Assembly: GCA_963808545.1 (NCBI GenBank) | Contig: CAWEGB010000008.1 | Coordinates: 744,001-808,000, forward strand | Length of the DNA stretch: 64,000 nucleotides | Source: JACVRW01 sp963808545 | GTDB taxonomy: Bacteria > Actinomycetota > Thermoleophilia > Solirubrobacterales > Thermoleophilaceae | Direction of reading: 5' to 3' | In this document: positions 9,589 to 18,067 of the stretch, in pieces | Layout: each line of letters opens with the position of its first letter | How positions within the stretch are numbered: position 1 is the first letter of the stretch | Notes under the pieces: model-generated | The model's database searches: none | What the model was told of the DNA's origin: nothing | The model's input: only the letters and a program-made list of their open reading frames with translations | Made by a program: the position numbers and the translations under genes

Positions 9589-12072
9589 TCATTGCTCCAC
9601 CGCCACGCGCAGCTCGTCCTCCTCCACGCGGAGCGCGACCGTCCCGTGCCGGTCCGTTCGGTACGTGGGGACTCCCGCGCGGCGCAGCGCGCGGAGGGTC
9701 GCGGGCGTGGGATGACCGTAGGTGTTGGGACCGACTTCGATGGCCGCGACCTCGGGCCTCAGCCGCTCGAGCACCTCCGGCAGCCCCGGGTCGGAGCTCC
9801 CGTGATGCGGCACCTTCATGGCGTCCACGTCCGGCAGGTCGAGCGGCAGGAGCGACTCGCTCTCGGCATCGGCCGACAGCAGCAGGTCGAACCCGCCGGA
9901 GCTGACCGTCGCCACCACGGCGCGGGGGTTGGGATCCTCCGGTGCCGGGCCGGGCGGACGGGGAGCCGGAGACATCAATCTCACGGTCACGGCACCGGCG
10001 CTCACGTCCATCGGAGCCAGAGCCGGCACCGTCCGGACGTCTCTGCGCCGGGCGGCGGCCAGCACCGCTCTGAAGCCCGGCTCCGCCGTTCCGTCGCCAC
10101 CGTCGAGGAGCAGATCCACGGGATAGCGCGCGAGAACAGCCGGAAGGCCCCCCTCGTGGTCCCGGGAGGCGTGGGTGGCCACCACCAGCGCCAGCCGGCG
10201 CACTCCCGCCCGCCGCAGCAGCCGCTCCACTCCCGCCTCCGGAGGCCCGCCGTCGAAGAGAATCGCCGTCCCGTCCGGATGCTGGATCAGCGTGGCGTCG
10301 CCCTGACCCACGTCGAGGAAGCTCACGGTCAGGTAGTCGGGCGGTGCGGGCGGCGCGAGCAGCCGCACCGCGAGAAACAGGACAGCGGCCACGGCGAGGG
10401 CGCCGAAGGCCGCCCGCCGGCGGCCTGGCAACCGGCGCCAGCGCCCGGCGAGCTCCTCGCCCCGACCCGCGTGCCGGCGGACCATGGAGCGTACGGCCAG
10501 GCCGGCCGCTGCGATGAGCGTGTAGGCCAGCGCGGCGGCCCGGCCGGAGAACGCCGACAGGCCGATCGAGCTGCCAGGGACGTCGGCGCAGCGCTCCGCG
10601 AGCCCGCCCAGGTAGGACACGGGTAGGCGGGCCACCGGCCCTATCGCCGCAGCCAGCCAGTCGGCACCCGGCAGTACGGGAGCCAGCAGACCGAGTGCAG
10701 CCTTGACCATGCCGAGCCACATGGCGGGGGCCACAGCCGGGAGGGCGAGCAGATTGGCGGGCAGCGCGGCGAGCGACACCGCCTCGAAGTGATGCGCCAA
10801 CAGCGGAGCGGTGGCCAGAGTGGCCGCCAGCGTGATCGCGATGCCCTCGGCGAGTCCGCGGGACAGGATCCTGGCCGCACGAGCACTCAGCGTCGCGCCC
10901 TCCTGCCTCGATGCGAACAGCAGATCCGCCGCGCGGCCCAGAACTCTGCCCAGCGGAACCCCCAGGACGAGAATCCCGACGACGGCGGCAAACGAGAGCT
11001 GCCAGCCGGGATCCAGCAGGCTTCGCGGGTTGAGCGACAGCGTCACCGCCGCGGCGAGGAGCAGCGCGTACCAGCGCGAGGAGGGTCGCGACAGGGTCAT
11101 CGCGGCGATCCCCGCAGCTCCCATGACCCCCGCCCTCTGCAGCGACGGCCCGGCCCCGGCCAGCGGGACGTACAACGCCACCAACAGCAGCAGAGCGACG
11201 CCCCGAGCGCGGGGACCGAGGCCGCCCACGGCGAGGAAGGGCAGCGCCAGCGCCACGAGCAGCATCACGTTCTGGCCGGAGACGGCGAGCAGATGAGCGA
11301 GACCCGACCGGCGGAAGTCCTCCCTCACCCCCTCGGCGATGGCCTCGTCCTGGCCCAGCACCATGCCCCGCGCCAGGGCGGCCTCAGGTCCCGGCAGTCC
11401 CGCGGCCACCGCCTCCTCAGCCCGAACCTGGAGGTGATCGAGGAGGCCGGCCAGGCCCGTGCGTCGGTCGCCGGTCGGCCTAGCTCGGTCCACGAGCAGC
11501 TCGCCGGCGATCCCGCGGCGGCGGAGGTAGGCCCCGAAGTCGATGCCGTCCCGCTCCGCGCCGCTGGGCTCCACGGGCCGCAGCCGTCCCTCGAGAACCA
11601 GCTCCGAGCCGACCGCGACGCGGTCGGGAAAACGGGTCCAGCGCGCGATTCGCGCAAGCAGCCTCGCCCCGTCCAGCCGGCCCGACGCCACGCGAACCTC
11701 GGCCGACGACCCGAAGGGCGACGGTCGCGGGCGCGTGAGCAGGTGCGCGCGCAGCTCGGCGACCCCGCCGGCGCCGAGCCGATCGGCTGGCCGGTCGATG
11801 GCGGCCAGGCGGGCCTCTCCCACCGCCCCACCGGCGAGAACGAGAGCCGCGGCGAGGGCCCCGACGGCCGGCGCACGGCAGACCGCGAGGACCGCCACGA
11901 AGGCCCCGGCGACGAGGACGAGGAGCGAGCCGTATCCGACGCCGTCTGCGGCTCCGGCCAGAGCGACCCCGGTGGCGAAGGCAGCCATCGCCACGTGCCA
12001 TGGACGCGACGCAACGAGCGCGGCGGCGCCGGGCGCGGCCACTCGCTCTGTGTCGGATCGGCCGCCCGCCAT
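9589..12072 (-). CDS. comEC: ComEC/Rec2 competence DNA-channel protein
   Basis: An 827-residue membrane protein predicted to pass single-stranded DNA into the cytoplasm during transformation. It has an N-terminal DUF4131-like region with two or three helices, a central Competence domain with many helices (LLAVSGQNVMLLVALALPF is diagnostic) and a C-terminal metallo-beta-lactamase-like domain from about residue 580 (FLDVGQGDATLIQHPDG, later HHGSSDPGLP). Its ATG directly abuts the comEA stop, so translation is coupled. Whether this organism is competent is not shown by the window. Confidence 0.93.
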   Translation of the reverse strand: MAGGRSDTERVAAPGAAALVASRPWHVAMAAFATGVALAGAADGVGYGSLLVLVAGAFVAVLAVCRAPAVGALAAALVLAGGAVGEARLAAIDRPADRLGAGGVAELRAHLLTRPRPSPFGSSAEVRVASGRLDGARLLARIARWTRFPDRVAVGSELVLEGRLRPVEPSGAERDGIDFGAYLRRRGIAGELLVDRARPTGDRRTGLAGLLDHLQVRAEEAVAAGLPGPEAALARGMVLGQDEAIAEGVREDFRRSGLAHLLAVSGQNVMLLVALALPFLAVGGLGPRARGVALLLLVALYVPLAGAGPSLQRAGVMGAAGIAAMTLSRPSSRWYALLLAAAVTLSLNPRSLLDPGWQLSFAAVVGILVLGVPLGRVLGRAADLLFASRQEGATLSARAARILSRGLAEGIAITLAATLATAPLLAHHFEAVSLAALPANLLALPAVAPAMWLGMVKAALGLLAPVLPGADWLAAAIGPVARLPVSYLGGLAERCADVPGSSIGLSAFSGRAAALAYTLIAAAGLAVRSMVRRHAGRGEELAGRWRRLPGRRRAAFGALAVAAVLFLAVRLLAPPAPPDYLTVSFLDVGQGDATLIQHPDGTAILFDGGPPEAGVERLLRRAGVRRLALVVATHASRDHEGGLPAVLARYPVDLLLDGGDGTAEPGFRAVLAAARRRDVRTVPALAPMDVSAGAVTVRLMSPAPRPPGPAPEDPNPRAVVATVSSGGFDLLLSADAESESLLPLDLPDVDAMKVPHHGSSDPGLPEVLERLRPEVAAIEVGPNTYGHPTPATLRALRRAGVPTYRTDRHGTVALRVEEDELRVAVEQ

Positions 12073-12723
12073 CTACGGGTCGAGCGCCTCCTTCAGCGAG
12101 GCCAGACGCTTCTCACCTATCCCCTCGACCTCACCGAGCTCCTCGAGCGAGCCGAACCCGCCGTTCGAATCCCGGTACTCGACTATCCGCCCCGCGAGGG
12201 TCGGGCCGATGCCGTCCAACTGATCCAGCTGCTCGACGCTGGCCACCGCCAGGCTGAGCTTGACGCCGCCCGCACCGGGCTCCGCAGCCCCGGCGCCGGG
12301 CACCATTGGCGCGCCGGCCGCCCCCGGTGCGGGTGCGCCCTGCCTCGGCACCACGACCTGCTGGCCGTCCACGACCCTGGCCGCGAGGTTGACCCCCGCG
12401 ATCTGGGCGCGCGGCCGTGGCCCGCCCGCGCGCTCGAGCGCGGTGGCCACGCGGGCACCCTCGGCCAGCCGGTACAGGCCTGGCCGCCGCACCTCACCTG
12501 CGACGTGCACGTACAGCTCCGCACCGCCTCTCTTGCCACCGGCAGGCAGGCTCGTTCCGACGGGCGACACCGAGGCTGAATCGCTCGAGCCGGACGCGCC
12601 GCCGTTGATCTTCACCGGCGGCGGGGCGTCGTCACCTCCGCCGAACAGACGCAGGGCGGCGAGCACCGCGAGCACGGCTGCCACCACCCAGATGAGGGTC
12701 GTTGCGCGGGTGCCTTCGAACAC
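12073..12723 (-). CDS. comEA: ComEA helix-hairpin-helix DNA-binding protein
   Basis: A 216-residue membrane-anchored DNA receptor. It begins with a transmembrane segment (LIWVVAAVLAVLAALRL). A Ser/Gly linker follows, then an SLBB-like domain (YVHVAGEVRRPGLYRLAEG), a Gly/Ala/Pro linker and a C-terminal double helix-hairpin-helix (LDGIGPTLAGRIVEYR and VEGIGEKRLASL). First gene of a probable comEA-comEC-holA operon; the start is GTG. Confidence 0.92.
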   Translation of the reverse strand: MFEGTRATTLIWVVAAVLAVLAALRLFGGGDDAPPPVKINGGASGSSDSASVSPVGTSLPAGGKRGGAELYVHVAGEVRRPGLYRLAEGARVATALERAGGPRPRAQIAGVNLAARVVDGQQVVVPRQGAPAPGAAGAPMVPGAGAAEPGAGGVKLSLAVASVEQLDQLDGIGPTLAGRIVEYRDSNGGFGSLEELGEVEGIGEKRLASLKEALDP

Positions 12724-12744
12724 TCGACGACCGTACGAAGAACC

Positions 12745-12774
12745 GTGTTACGCGTGGGCACGCCTGTGCCACAA
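12745..12774 (-). promoter_or_regulatory. candidate promoter of the comEA-comEC-holA run
   Basis: On the minus strand TTGTGG (12769-12774) and TAACAC (12745-12750) are 18 bases apart and lie about 22 bases upstream of the comEA start. The match to an actinobacterial housekeeping promoter is fair, not strong. Confidence 0.35.
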
Positions 12775-12821
12775 GTTGGTGACGATTTCGTGCGGAGTCG
12801 GTGCGCGGGCCCGCGGCGGGC

Positions 12822-13097
12822 TCAGCGAACCTCGAAGCCCGTCAAGCCCTCGGCGGGCTCGTCCGTTTCCTCCACGCGCGCGACCACGGCGCCGCGTGGG
12901 CCCTGCCGGGCCCACTCCACCATGCTCGCCACCGCGGCGGGATCGCCCTCGAACACGGCTTCCACCGTGCCGTCGGGCCGGTTCGACACCCAGCCGCCCA
13001 CCCCGGCGGAGACCGCCTTGCGCCTGGCCGAGTCCCTGAAGAAGACACCCTGGACCGTTCCGTGCACCACCACCCGGCGGCGCACCGGCTCACTCAC
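12822..13097 (-). CDS. acyP: acylphosphatase
   Basis: A 91-residue enzyme that hydrolyses the carboxyl-phosphate bond of acylphosphates. The signature VHGTVQGVFFRDSARRKA holds the phosphate loop and the catalytic Arg. The second conserved block is GGWVSNRPDGTVEAVFEGD, with the catalytic Asn. The frame is open far upstream, but the GTG at 13095-13097 gives a normal-length protein and leaves space before the divergent gene at 13170. Confidence 0.9.
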   Translation of the reverse strand: MSEPVRRRVVVHGTVQGVFFRDSARRKAVSAGVGGWVSNRPDGTVEAVFEGDPAAVASMVEWARQGPRGAVVARVEETDEPAEGLTGFEVR

Positions 13098-13169
13098 GGC
13101 CACCCGTCCACGAGCCACCGCTGGCAGACTGCCGGAGGGTCGAGTGGTGAGCGAGACGAGGGGACACGG

Positions 13170-14057
13170 ATGACGGACGAGGCGACGGGGATCGAGACGG
13201 CGTGGGGCGTCGATTCGGAGTATGGCCGCCTCCTCGATGTCCTGCTGTGCCCGCCCGAGAACTTCCACTGGCTCCCGGCGAGCGCCATCGCGCGGGCGAC
13301 GCTCGACAGCGGACTGAGCTTCAGCCGCGACGACGCCCTGCGCCAGCACGCCGAGATGGTCAGCGTCTACCGAGAGGCAGGCGTCCGCACCCACTTCCTC
13401 GAGCCGGATCCGGCCCTGCCGTACCAGGTGTTCGCCCGGGATTCGAGCATCAACGTGCCCCAGGGACCGATCGTCACCCAGTGCCACCAGTGGTGGCGCA
13501 GGGGCGAATATTCGCCGGTCGTTCGCTTCTACCAGGAGAACGACATCCCGATTCACCGCATGATCACCGCCGCGGCGCTGGAGGGCGGCGACTTCATGAT
13601 CGTGGAGCCCGGTGTGGCGGTGATCGGCAACGGAGAGGAGCGCACCCAGGAGCCCGCAGCACGACAACTTGCCGGATGGCTCGAGGCCGACGGCTGGGAG
13701 GTCCGCATCGAGCGCATCCCACCCCACTTCCTGCACATCGACGTGCTGGCGGCGATGCTGGGCGAGAAGCTCGCCGCCGTGTGTGTCGAGCAGGCGGGCG
13801 CGGGCTTTACACGCTGGCTCGAGTCGAAGGGCGTCGAGATCGTGCCGGTGTCCCTGGCCGACGCGCTGAAGCTGGGCGTGAACGGCGTCTGCCTGGGTGG
13901 CGACCGGGTGCTCACGAGCGCGGAGTCGAAAGGACTGAACGATCGCCTGCGAGCGCTCGGCCTGACCGTGTACGACCCGGAGCTGGCGGCCTTCACGCTC
14001 GGTGGGGGCGGCGCGCACTGCCTCATGCAGGCGATACGCCGGGAGCGGGTGGGTTGA
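13170..14057 (+). CDS. dimethylarginine dimethylaminohydrolase-like amidinohydrolase
   Basis: A 295-residue member of the guanidino-modifying (DDAH/arginine deiminase) superfamily, which cleaves a guanidino group to release an amine or ammonia and a ureido product such as citrulline. Visible are the substrate-facing FARDSS, the EGGDF acidic motif, the His in PPHFLHIDVL and the C-terminal catalytic Cys in GGGGAHCLMQ. The ATG has GAGGGG six bases upstream. The next gene is a carbamoyl-amino-acid-hydrolase-like enzyme 50 bases on, which suggests a route degrading ureido or guanidino compounds. The exact substrate is not certain. Confidence 0.8.
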   Translation: MTDEATGIETAWGVDSEYGRLLDVLLCPPENFHWLPASAIARATLDSGLSFSRDDALRQHAEMVSVYREAGVRTHFLEPDPALPYQVFARDSSINVPQGPIVTQCHQWWRRGEYSPVVRFYQENDIPIHRMITAAALEGGDFMIVEPGVAVIGNGEERTQEPAARQLAGWLEADGWEVRIERIPPHFLHIDVLAAMLGEKLAAVCVEQAGAGFTRWLESKGVEIVPVSLADALKLGVNGVCLGGDRVLTSAESKGLNDRLRALGLTVYDPELAAFTLGGGGAHCLMQAIRRERVG

Positions 14058-14106
14058 CGGCGGCCGCGGAGGGGCTGATGGCGGCCGCTCCCCGCCGCTC
14101 GCGGCC

Positions 14107-15342
14107 ATGTCTCGGCGCTCGGTGACCGTCGACCCGCGCCGGGCGATAGCGGACCTGCGCGAGCTCGAGCGGCGCACGGGCGGTCCCGAGACCGGCGCGC
14201 GACGGGTGTGCTGGACGCCCGAGTGGGCGGCCGCTCGGACGCTGCTGCGCGAGCGGCTCGACGAGATCGACGGACTCAGCGTCGAGGTCGACGAGGCCGG
14301 GAACCTCTGGGCATCGCTGCCGGGCGAACACGAGGACGCCGTGGCGTTCGGCTCCCACCTCGACTCGGTGCCGGCCGGGGGCTGGCTCGACGGCGCGCTC
14401 GGCGTGATGGCCGGGCTCGAGGTGCTGCGCGCCACGGCCGAGGCCGGGCGGCCGGTGCGCACCGTCGTGCTGGTGGATTTCGCCGACGAGGAGGGCGCCC
14501 GCTTCGGGCGGAGCCTGTTCGGCAGCTCGGCGGCCGCCGGCACGCTCGACCCCGAGGCGGTGGCCGCGCTGACCGATTCCGAAGGCCAGACTCTCTCCGA
14601 CGTCGTGGCCGAGCACGGCGTCGATCTGCCGCGGGCGACCGAGGCGCAGAGCCGGCTGACCGGGCTGGTCGCCTACCTCGAGCTCCATATCGAGCAGGGG
14701 CCCGTGCTCGAGCAGGAGGGCGTTGCCGTGGCCGCCGTGAGCGGCACGTTCGGAGTCGAGCGCCTACGGCTGATCTTCACCGGCCAGGCGTCGCATGCCG
14801 GGACCACGCCGATGGACATGCGCCGCGACGCCGGCCTCGCTGCCGCGCGAGCCGGCCTGGCGGTCCAGGAGATCGCCCGCGAGCACGGCGGCGTGGGGAC
14901 GGCCGGCGCGCTGCGCCTGGAGCCGGGCATAGTCACGGCCGTGCCCGGACGGGCGGAGCTGCAGGTCGACCTGCGCCACGCGGAGCCCCGGCCGCTCGCT
15001 GCCATGCTCGCCGGCGCCCGGGGTGCCGCCGCGAAGGCGGCTGAAGAACAGCGCTGCGACCTCGAGGAAGAAGAGATCTGGCGGATCGAGCCGATCCCCT
15101 TCGACGAGCGGCTGGTGGCCGCGGCACTCGAGGCCGCGGGCACCGGACGGACGCTGGCCAGCGGCGCGCTTCACGACGCCGCCGAGATCGCGCGGCGCCT
15201 GCCCGCGGCGATGATGTTCACCAGCTCGAGCCGGGGTCTCAGCCACGCCCGCGAGGAGGACACGCCCGAGGATCACCTCGAACAGGCCATCGCGGCGTTC
15301 GGGCGCCTCGCCGAGCGGGTGATCGCGGGCGAGGTCGTGTAG
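14107..15342 (+). CDS. M20-family N-carbamoyl-amino acid / allantoate amidohydrolase
   Basis: A 411-residue metal-dependent hydrolase of the hydantoinase/carbamoylase family. Metal-binding motifs appear in order: GSHLDSVPAGGWLDGALG (His, Asp), DEEGARFG (Glu-Glu pair) and LHIEQGPVLE (His). The dimerisation domain insert contains GQASHAGTTPMDMRRD. The end SRGLSHAREEDTP gives the last His. Reaction in the family: removal of carbamoyl (or ureido) from an amino acid, releasing CO2 and ammonia. ATG chosen because the upstream part of the open frame is not conserved-looking. Follows the DDAH-like gene. Confidence 0.85.
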   Translation: MSRRSVTVDPRRAIADLRELERRTGGPETGARRVCWTPEWAAARTLLRERLDEIDGLSVEVDEAGNLWASLPGEHEDAVAFGSHLDSVPAGGWLDGALGVMAGLEVLRATAEAGRPVRTVVLVDFADEEGARFGRSLFGSSAAAGTLDPEAVAALTDSEGQTLSDVVAEHGVDLPRATEAQSRLTGLVAYLELHIEQGPVLEQEGVAVAAVSGTFGVERLRLIFTGQASHAGTTPMDMRRDAGLAAARAGLAVQEIAREHGGVGTAGALRLEPGIVTAVPGRAELQVDLRHAEPRPLAAMLAGARGAAAKAAEEQRCDLEEEEIWRIEPIPFDERLVAAALEAAGTGRTLASGALHDAAEIARRLPAAMMFTSSSRGLSHAREEDTPEDHLEQAIAAFGRLAERVIAGEVV

Positions 15343-15362
15343 GCGGGCCGGCCGAGCCCGCC
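15342..15362. terminator. GC hairpin between convergent genes
   Basis: GGCGGGC (15342-15348), a 7-base loop and GCCCGCC (15356-15362) form a perfect 7-bp stem in the 33-base gap between two convergent genes. It has no T tract, as is common in high-GC actinobacteria. Bidirectional termination is inferred from its position. Confidence 0.5.
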
Positions 15363-15375
15363 GGCGGCGCGCTGT

Positions 15376-16893
15376 CTACGGCTCGATGGCCACCCGCAGC
15401 GTGCGCAGCGCCCTGTCGCTCGCCCCGCGGAGGCTGCCGCCGTGCGCCAGGGTCTGCTCGATGTAGTCGAGCGTCTCCGCCGACAGCCGCTCGCCCGGCA
15501 GCACGTTGGGTATGCCGGGCGGGTAGGCGGCGAGCGACTCCGCCGCCACCCGGCCCACCGCCTCGGCGACCGGGACGACCTCCTGCGGGCCGAGAAACGC
15601 CTCCCGCGGCGTCATCACCAGCTCACCCCACGGCGGCGGCGGAGCGAACCGGTTCGAGTCGGGATCGAGGGGCTGCGTCTGCACCGTGTCCACGGCGTGC
15701 CGGAGCGACGTGAGGAGCCGCTCGCTGGTGGCTCCCGCGTCCTCGCCCATGCCGAACACGGCCACCATCACGTTCTCGCCGGCCAGCTCCAGGAACACGT
15801 CGTCCTGCTCGCGAACCAGGCGAGCGAGCTCGAAGCCGGTCGTCTCGGTGCCGCGCACGTCGATCGCCAGGCGCAGCGGGTCGTAGTCGAACACTCCAGG
15901 GGCGCCGGCCAGGCGTTCGTCGAGCACGTCCAGGCCGGGGATCTCGCGCACCGCCTCGCGCGTGCGGCGCAGGGCCGAGAGCGTCTCGCCGAGCAGGTCG
16001 CGCCCGTTGACCGCGGCGCTGCGACGCGCCGCGTCGAGCGAGCCGAACAGCAGCGAGTTGGGGCTCGTGGACTCGACCAGGGTCACGCAGCGATCGACCA
16101 CGCTCTCCTCGATCAGGTCGCCGTGACCCAGGTGGACCATCGCCGACTGGGTGAGGCTGCCCACGATCTTGTGGATGCTCGAGATGACGAGGTCTGCGCC
16201 GAGACTGAGGGCGTGCGCCGGCAGATCCTCGTGGAACGGCAGGTGAGCCCCCCACGCCTCGTCGACCACGAGCGGCACCCCGTGCCGGTGCGCCACCTCG
16301 ACCAGAGCAGCCACGTCGGCCACCGCCCCGAAGTAGGTCGGCGACACCACTGTCGCGCCCACCGCACCGGGCGTGTCGGTGAGGGCCCGGTCGAGCGCCT
16401 CCGGCGTCATGCAGTGCGCGATGTGCAGCTCGGGGTCGAGCTCCGGGGATACGAACGTCGGCCTGAGGCCGGACATGATCAGTGCATCGATCGTGCTCGA
16501 GTGGGCGTTGCGCTGGGTCACCACCCGGGTGCCGCGATGGCCCAGGGTGAGCATCGCCACGTGGTTGCCCTGCGACGCCCCGTTCACGAGCCACCACGTG
16601 CGTGACGCGCCCCACGCTTCGGCCGCCAGCTGCTGCGCGGCGATGAACGGAGTCGGCTCCTCCCCCAGGTCGATCCCGTAGGTCAGGGCGGGTATGTCGA
16701 GGGCAAGGGCCGCAGGGCCGTAGGCCTCGATCAGCCCGGGATCGGCGCCCGGCCCGCCCTTGTGCCCGGGCACGTGAAAGCGCCCCGGGTTGCGTGCGGC
16801 GTAGGCCCGGAGGGCATCGAGATAGGGGGTGTCTGAATGCTGGGAGGTCGGCTGGCTTCCGGTCGTCCCGGCCGCCGGCTCGGATACGGACAT
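15376..16893 (-). CDS. PLP-dependent Orn/Lys/Arg decarboxylase
   Basis: A 505-residue fold-type I enzyme of the short Gram-positive group of basic amino acid decarboxylases (the YaaO/SpeA-like type). The N-terminal RFHVPGHKGGPGADP is diagnostic, the PLP Lys is in SSIHKIVGSLTQS, and DEAWGAHLPFHE supplies the Asp that binds the pyridinium nitrogen. It would make agmatine, putrescine or cadaverine; which one is not decidable here. ATG at 16891-16893 begins MSVSEPAAG. It is the last gene of a leftward run after leuS. Confidence 0.87.
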   Translation of the reverse strand: MSVSEPAAGTTGSQPTSQHSDTPYLDALRAYAARNPGRFHVPGHKGGPGADPGLIEAYGPAALALDIPALTYGIDLGEEPTPFIAAQQLAAEAWGASRTWWLVNGASQGNHVAMLTLGHRGTRVVTQRNAHSSTIDALIMSGLRPTFVSPELDPELHIAHCMTPEALDRALTDTPGAVGATVVSPTYFGAVADVAALVEVAHRHGVPLVVDEAWGAHLPFHEDLPAHALSLGADLVISSIHKIVGSLTQSAMVHLGHGDLIEESVVDRCVTLVESTSPNSLLFGSLDAARRSAAVNGRDLLGETLSALRRTREAVREIPGLDVLDERLAGAPGVFDYDPLRLAIDVRGTETTGFELARLVREQDDVFLELAGENVMVAVFGMGEDAGATSERLLTSLRHAVDTVQTQPLDPDSNRFAPPPPWGELVMTPREAFLGPQEVVPVAEAVGRVAAESLAAYPPGIPNVLPGERLSAETLDYIEQTLAHGGSLRGASDRALRTLRVAIEP

Positions 16894-16904
16894 GCGCGCC
16901 GAGT

Positions 16905-17357
16905 CTAGATGGCCTCGAGCGCCAGCGTGACCGCCTCGGGCGCGGAGCGAGCAATGACCACGCCCTCGATGTCCCAGCTCCCGAGGCCCACCACGGTCTT
17001 GCCCGCCCTCAGGGCGAGCGCCACCTCCGACAGCGTCCCGTAGCCGCCACCCACGGCGATGAGAGCGTCCGCCGCCCGGACGACCAGGCTGTTGCGGACC
17101 TCGCCGAGGCCGGTGGCCACCGCCACGTCCACCCAGCGGTTGGCGGCCGACCGGTCCGGGCCCGGCAGCAGCCCCACGGTCAGCCCCCCGGCCTCCTTGG
17201 CGCCGCGACACGCCGCCTCCATCGCCCCGCCGAGCCCTCCGCATACGAGCACGGCCCCGCGTCTGGCCAGCTCCCCGCCCGCGGCCTCAGCCGCGGCGAT
17301 GTCGTCGGCGCCTGCCTCGCCGGGTCCGATGACGGCCAGGTACGCCGGCGAGCTCAG
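16905..17357 (-). CDS. LOG-family-like (TIGR00725-type) nucleotide-binding protein, probable CTG start
   Basis: A Rossmann-like protein with the family motifs VLVCGGLGGAMEAA and GGGYGTLSEVALAL (the PGGxGT-like loop). Relatives are cytokinin-nucleotide phosphoribohydrolases and uncharacterised proteins. The first GTG/ATG codons lie inside the conserved region. The frame upstream reads SSPAYLAVIGPGEAGADD, a proper first strand and loop, starting at CTG 17355-17357, which overlaps the stop of the previous gene as CTGA. With it the protein has 150 residues, as expected for the family. Confidence 0.75.
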   Translation of the reverse strand: MSSPAYLAVIGPGEAGADDIAAAEAAGGELARRGAVLVCGGLGGAMEAACRGAKEAGGLTVGLLPGPDRSAANRWVDVAVATGLGEVRNSLVVRAADALIAVGGGYGTLSEVALALRAGKTVVGLGSWDIEGVVIARSAPEAVTLALEAI

Positions 17358-18067
17358 GGCTGCTCGGGGCCGGGACCCGATTCAGGCTCCGGGTCCGCCG
17401 ACGGAGCCGGCTTCGAGGCCGGCTTCGCCCGTGGCGGCGAGCCGGCCTTCGCTCGCTTCGCCGGGGCACGCCTGGCACCCTGCGAAGCGGCAGGCTCACC
17501 AGCAGGAGGGGGCGCCGCCCGTCCGCGCTGCCACGACGCCGGCGTTCCGGCGTCGGTATCCGGTGCCTCACTGCGCTCGCGGCGGCCCCGCACCCGTTCT
17601 GTCGCCGCCTCGGATCCGGTGTCGTCCCGGCCCGCCTGCTCCGCTGCGGGGTCGCGCGGCTCCACGGCCAGCGAGATGTGCGCCGTGGCCAGAAACGCCC
17701 CGGCGACCATCAGCACCGAGCCGCCCACGGCGAGCCAGATGCCGATCGCCTGGTCGGGCCCGTCGCCTCCGGCCACCGCCGGCGGGTCGTTGACCACCTG
17801 GGTCAGCACGACCACCACCGCGAAGAGCGCCACGAGCAGCGAGAGCCCGGGCGAGAGGGGTGGCTGGAGCAGGCCCATCCCTCCGGCGAGCTGCAGGATG
17901 ATCAGCACCGCGCAGACCACGAGCACGATGTCCACGAACTCGAACACCGTGAAGCCGGTGAGCCCGTCGTACCAGTCGAGGAACAGGGCCACCAGCAGGA
18001 TGACCCCGCCGAGCGCGCCCACGAGCGGTCCCACCGGCACCTGTATGGGTCCTTGGCGCGCGCTCAT
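17354..18067 (-). CDS. four-helix membrane protein with a long charged Pro/Ala tail
   Basis: A 237-residue protein with four hydrophobic helices in the first 145 residues (starting VGPLVGALGGVILLVALFLDW) and then a disordered tail rich in Pro, Ala, Arg, Glu and Lys. I do not recognise a named family beyond small actinobacterial membrane proteins. Its ATG overlaps the leuS stop (ATGA), so its translation is coupled to leuS. Its own stop overlaps the CTG start of the LOG-like gene. Confidence 0.75.
   Translation of the reverse strand: MSARQGPIQVPVGPLVGALGGVILLVALFLDWYDGLTGFTVFEFVDIVLVVCAVLIILQLAGGMGLLQPPLSPGLSLLVALFAVVVVLTQVVNDPPAVAGGDGPDQAIGIWLAVGGSVLMVAGAFLATAHISLAVEPRDPAAEQAGRDDTGSEAATERVRGRRERSEAPDTDAGTPASWQRGRAAPPPAGEPAASQGARRAPAKRAKAGSPPRAKPASKPAPSADPEPESGPGPEQP

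Noticed and set aside
12822..14543. Acylphosphatase read as a 573-residue fusion
   Set aside because: The N-terminal 480 residues are antisense to the DDAH-like and carbamoylase-like genes. Only the last 91 residues are conserved, with a GTG start at 13097.
15376..17244. Decarboxylase with an extra 117-residue N-terminus
   Set aside because: That part is the out-of-frame shadow of the LOG-like gene; the conserved protein starts at ATG 16893.
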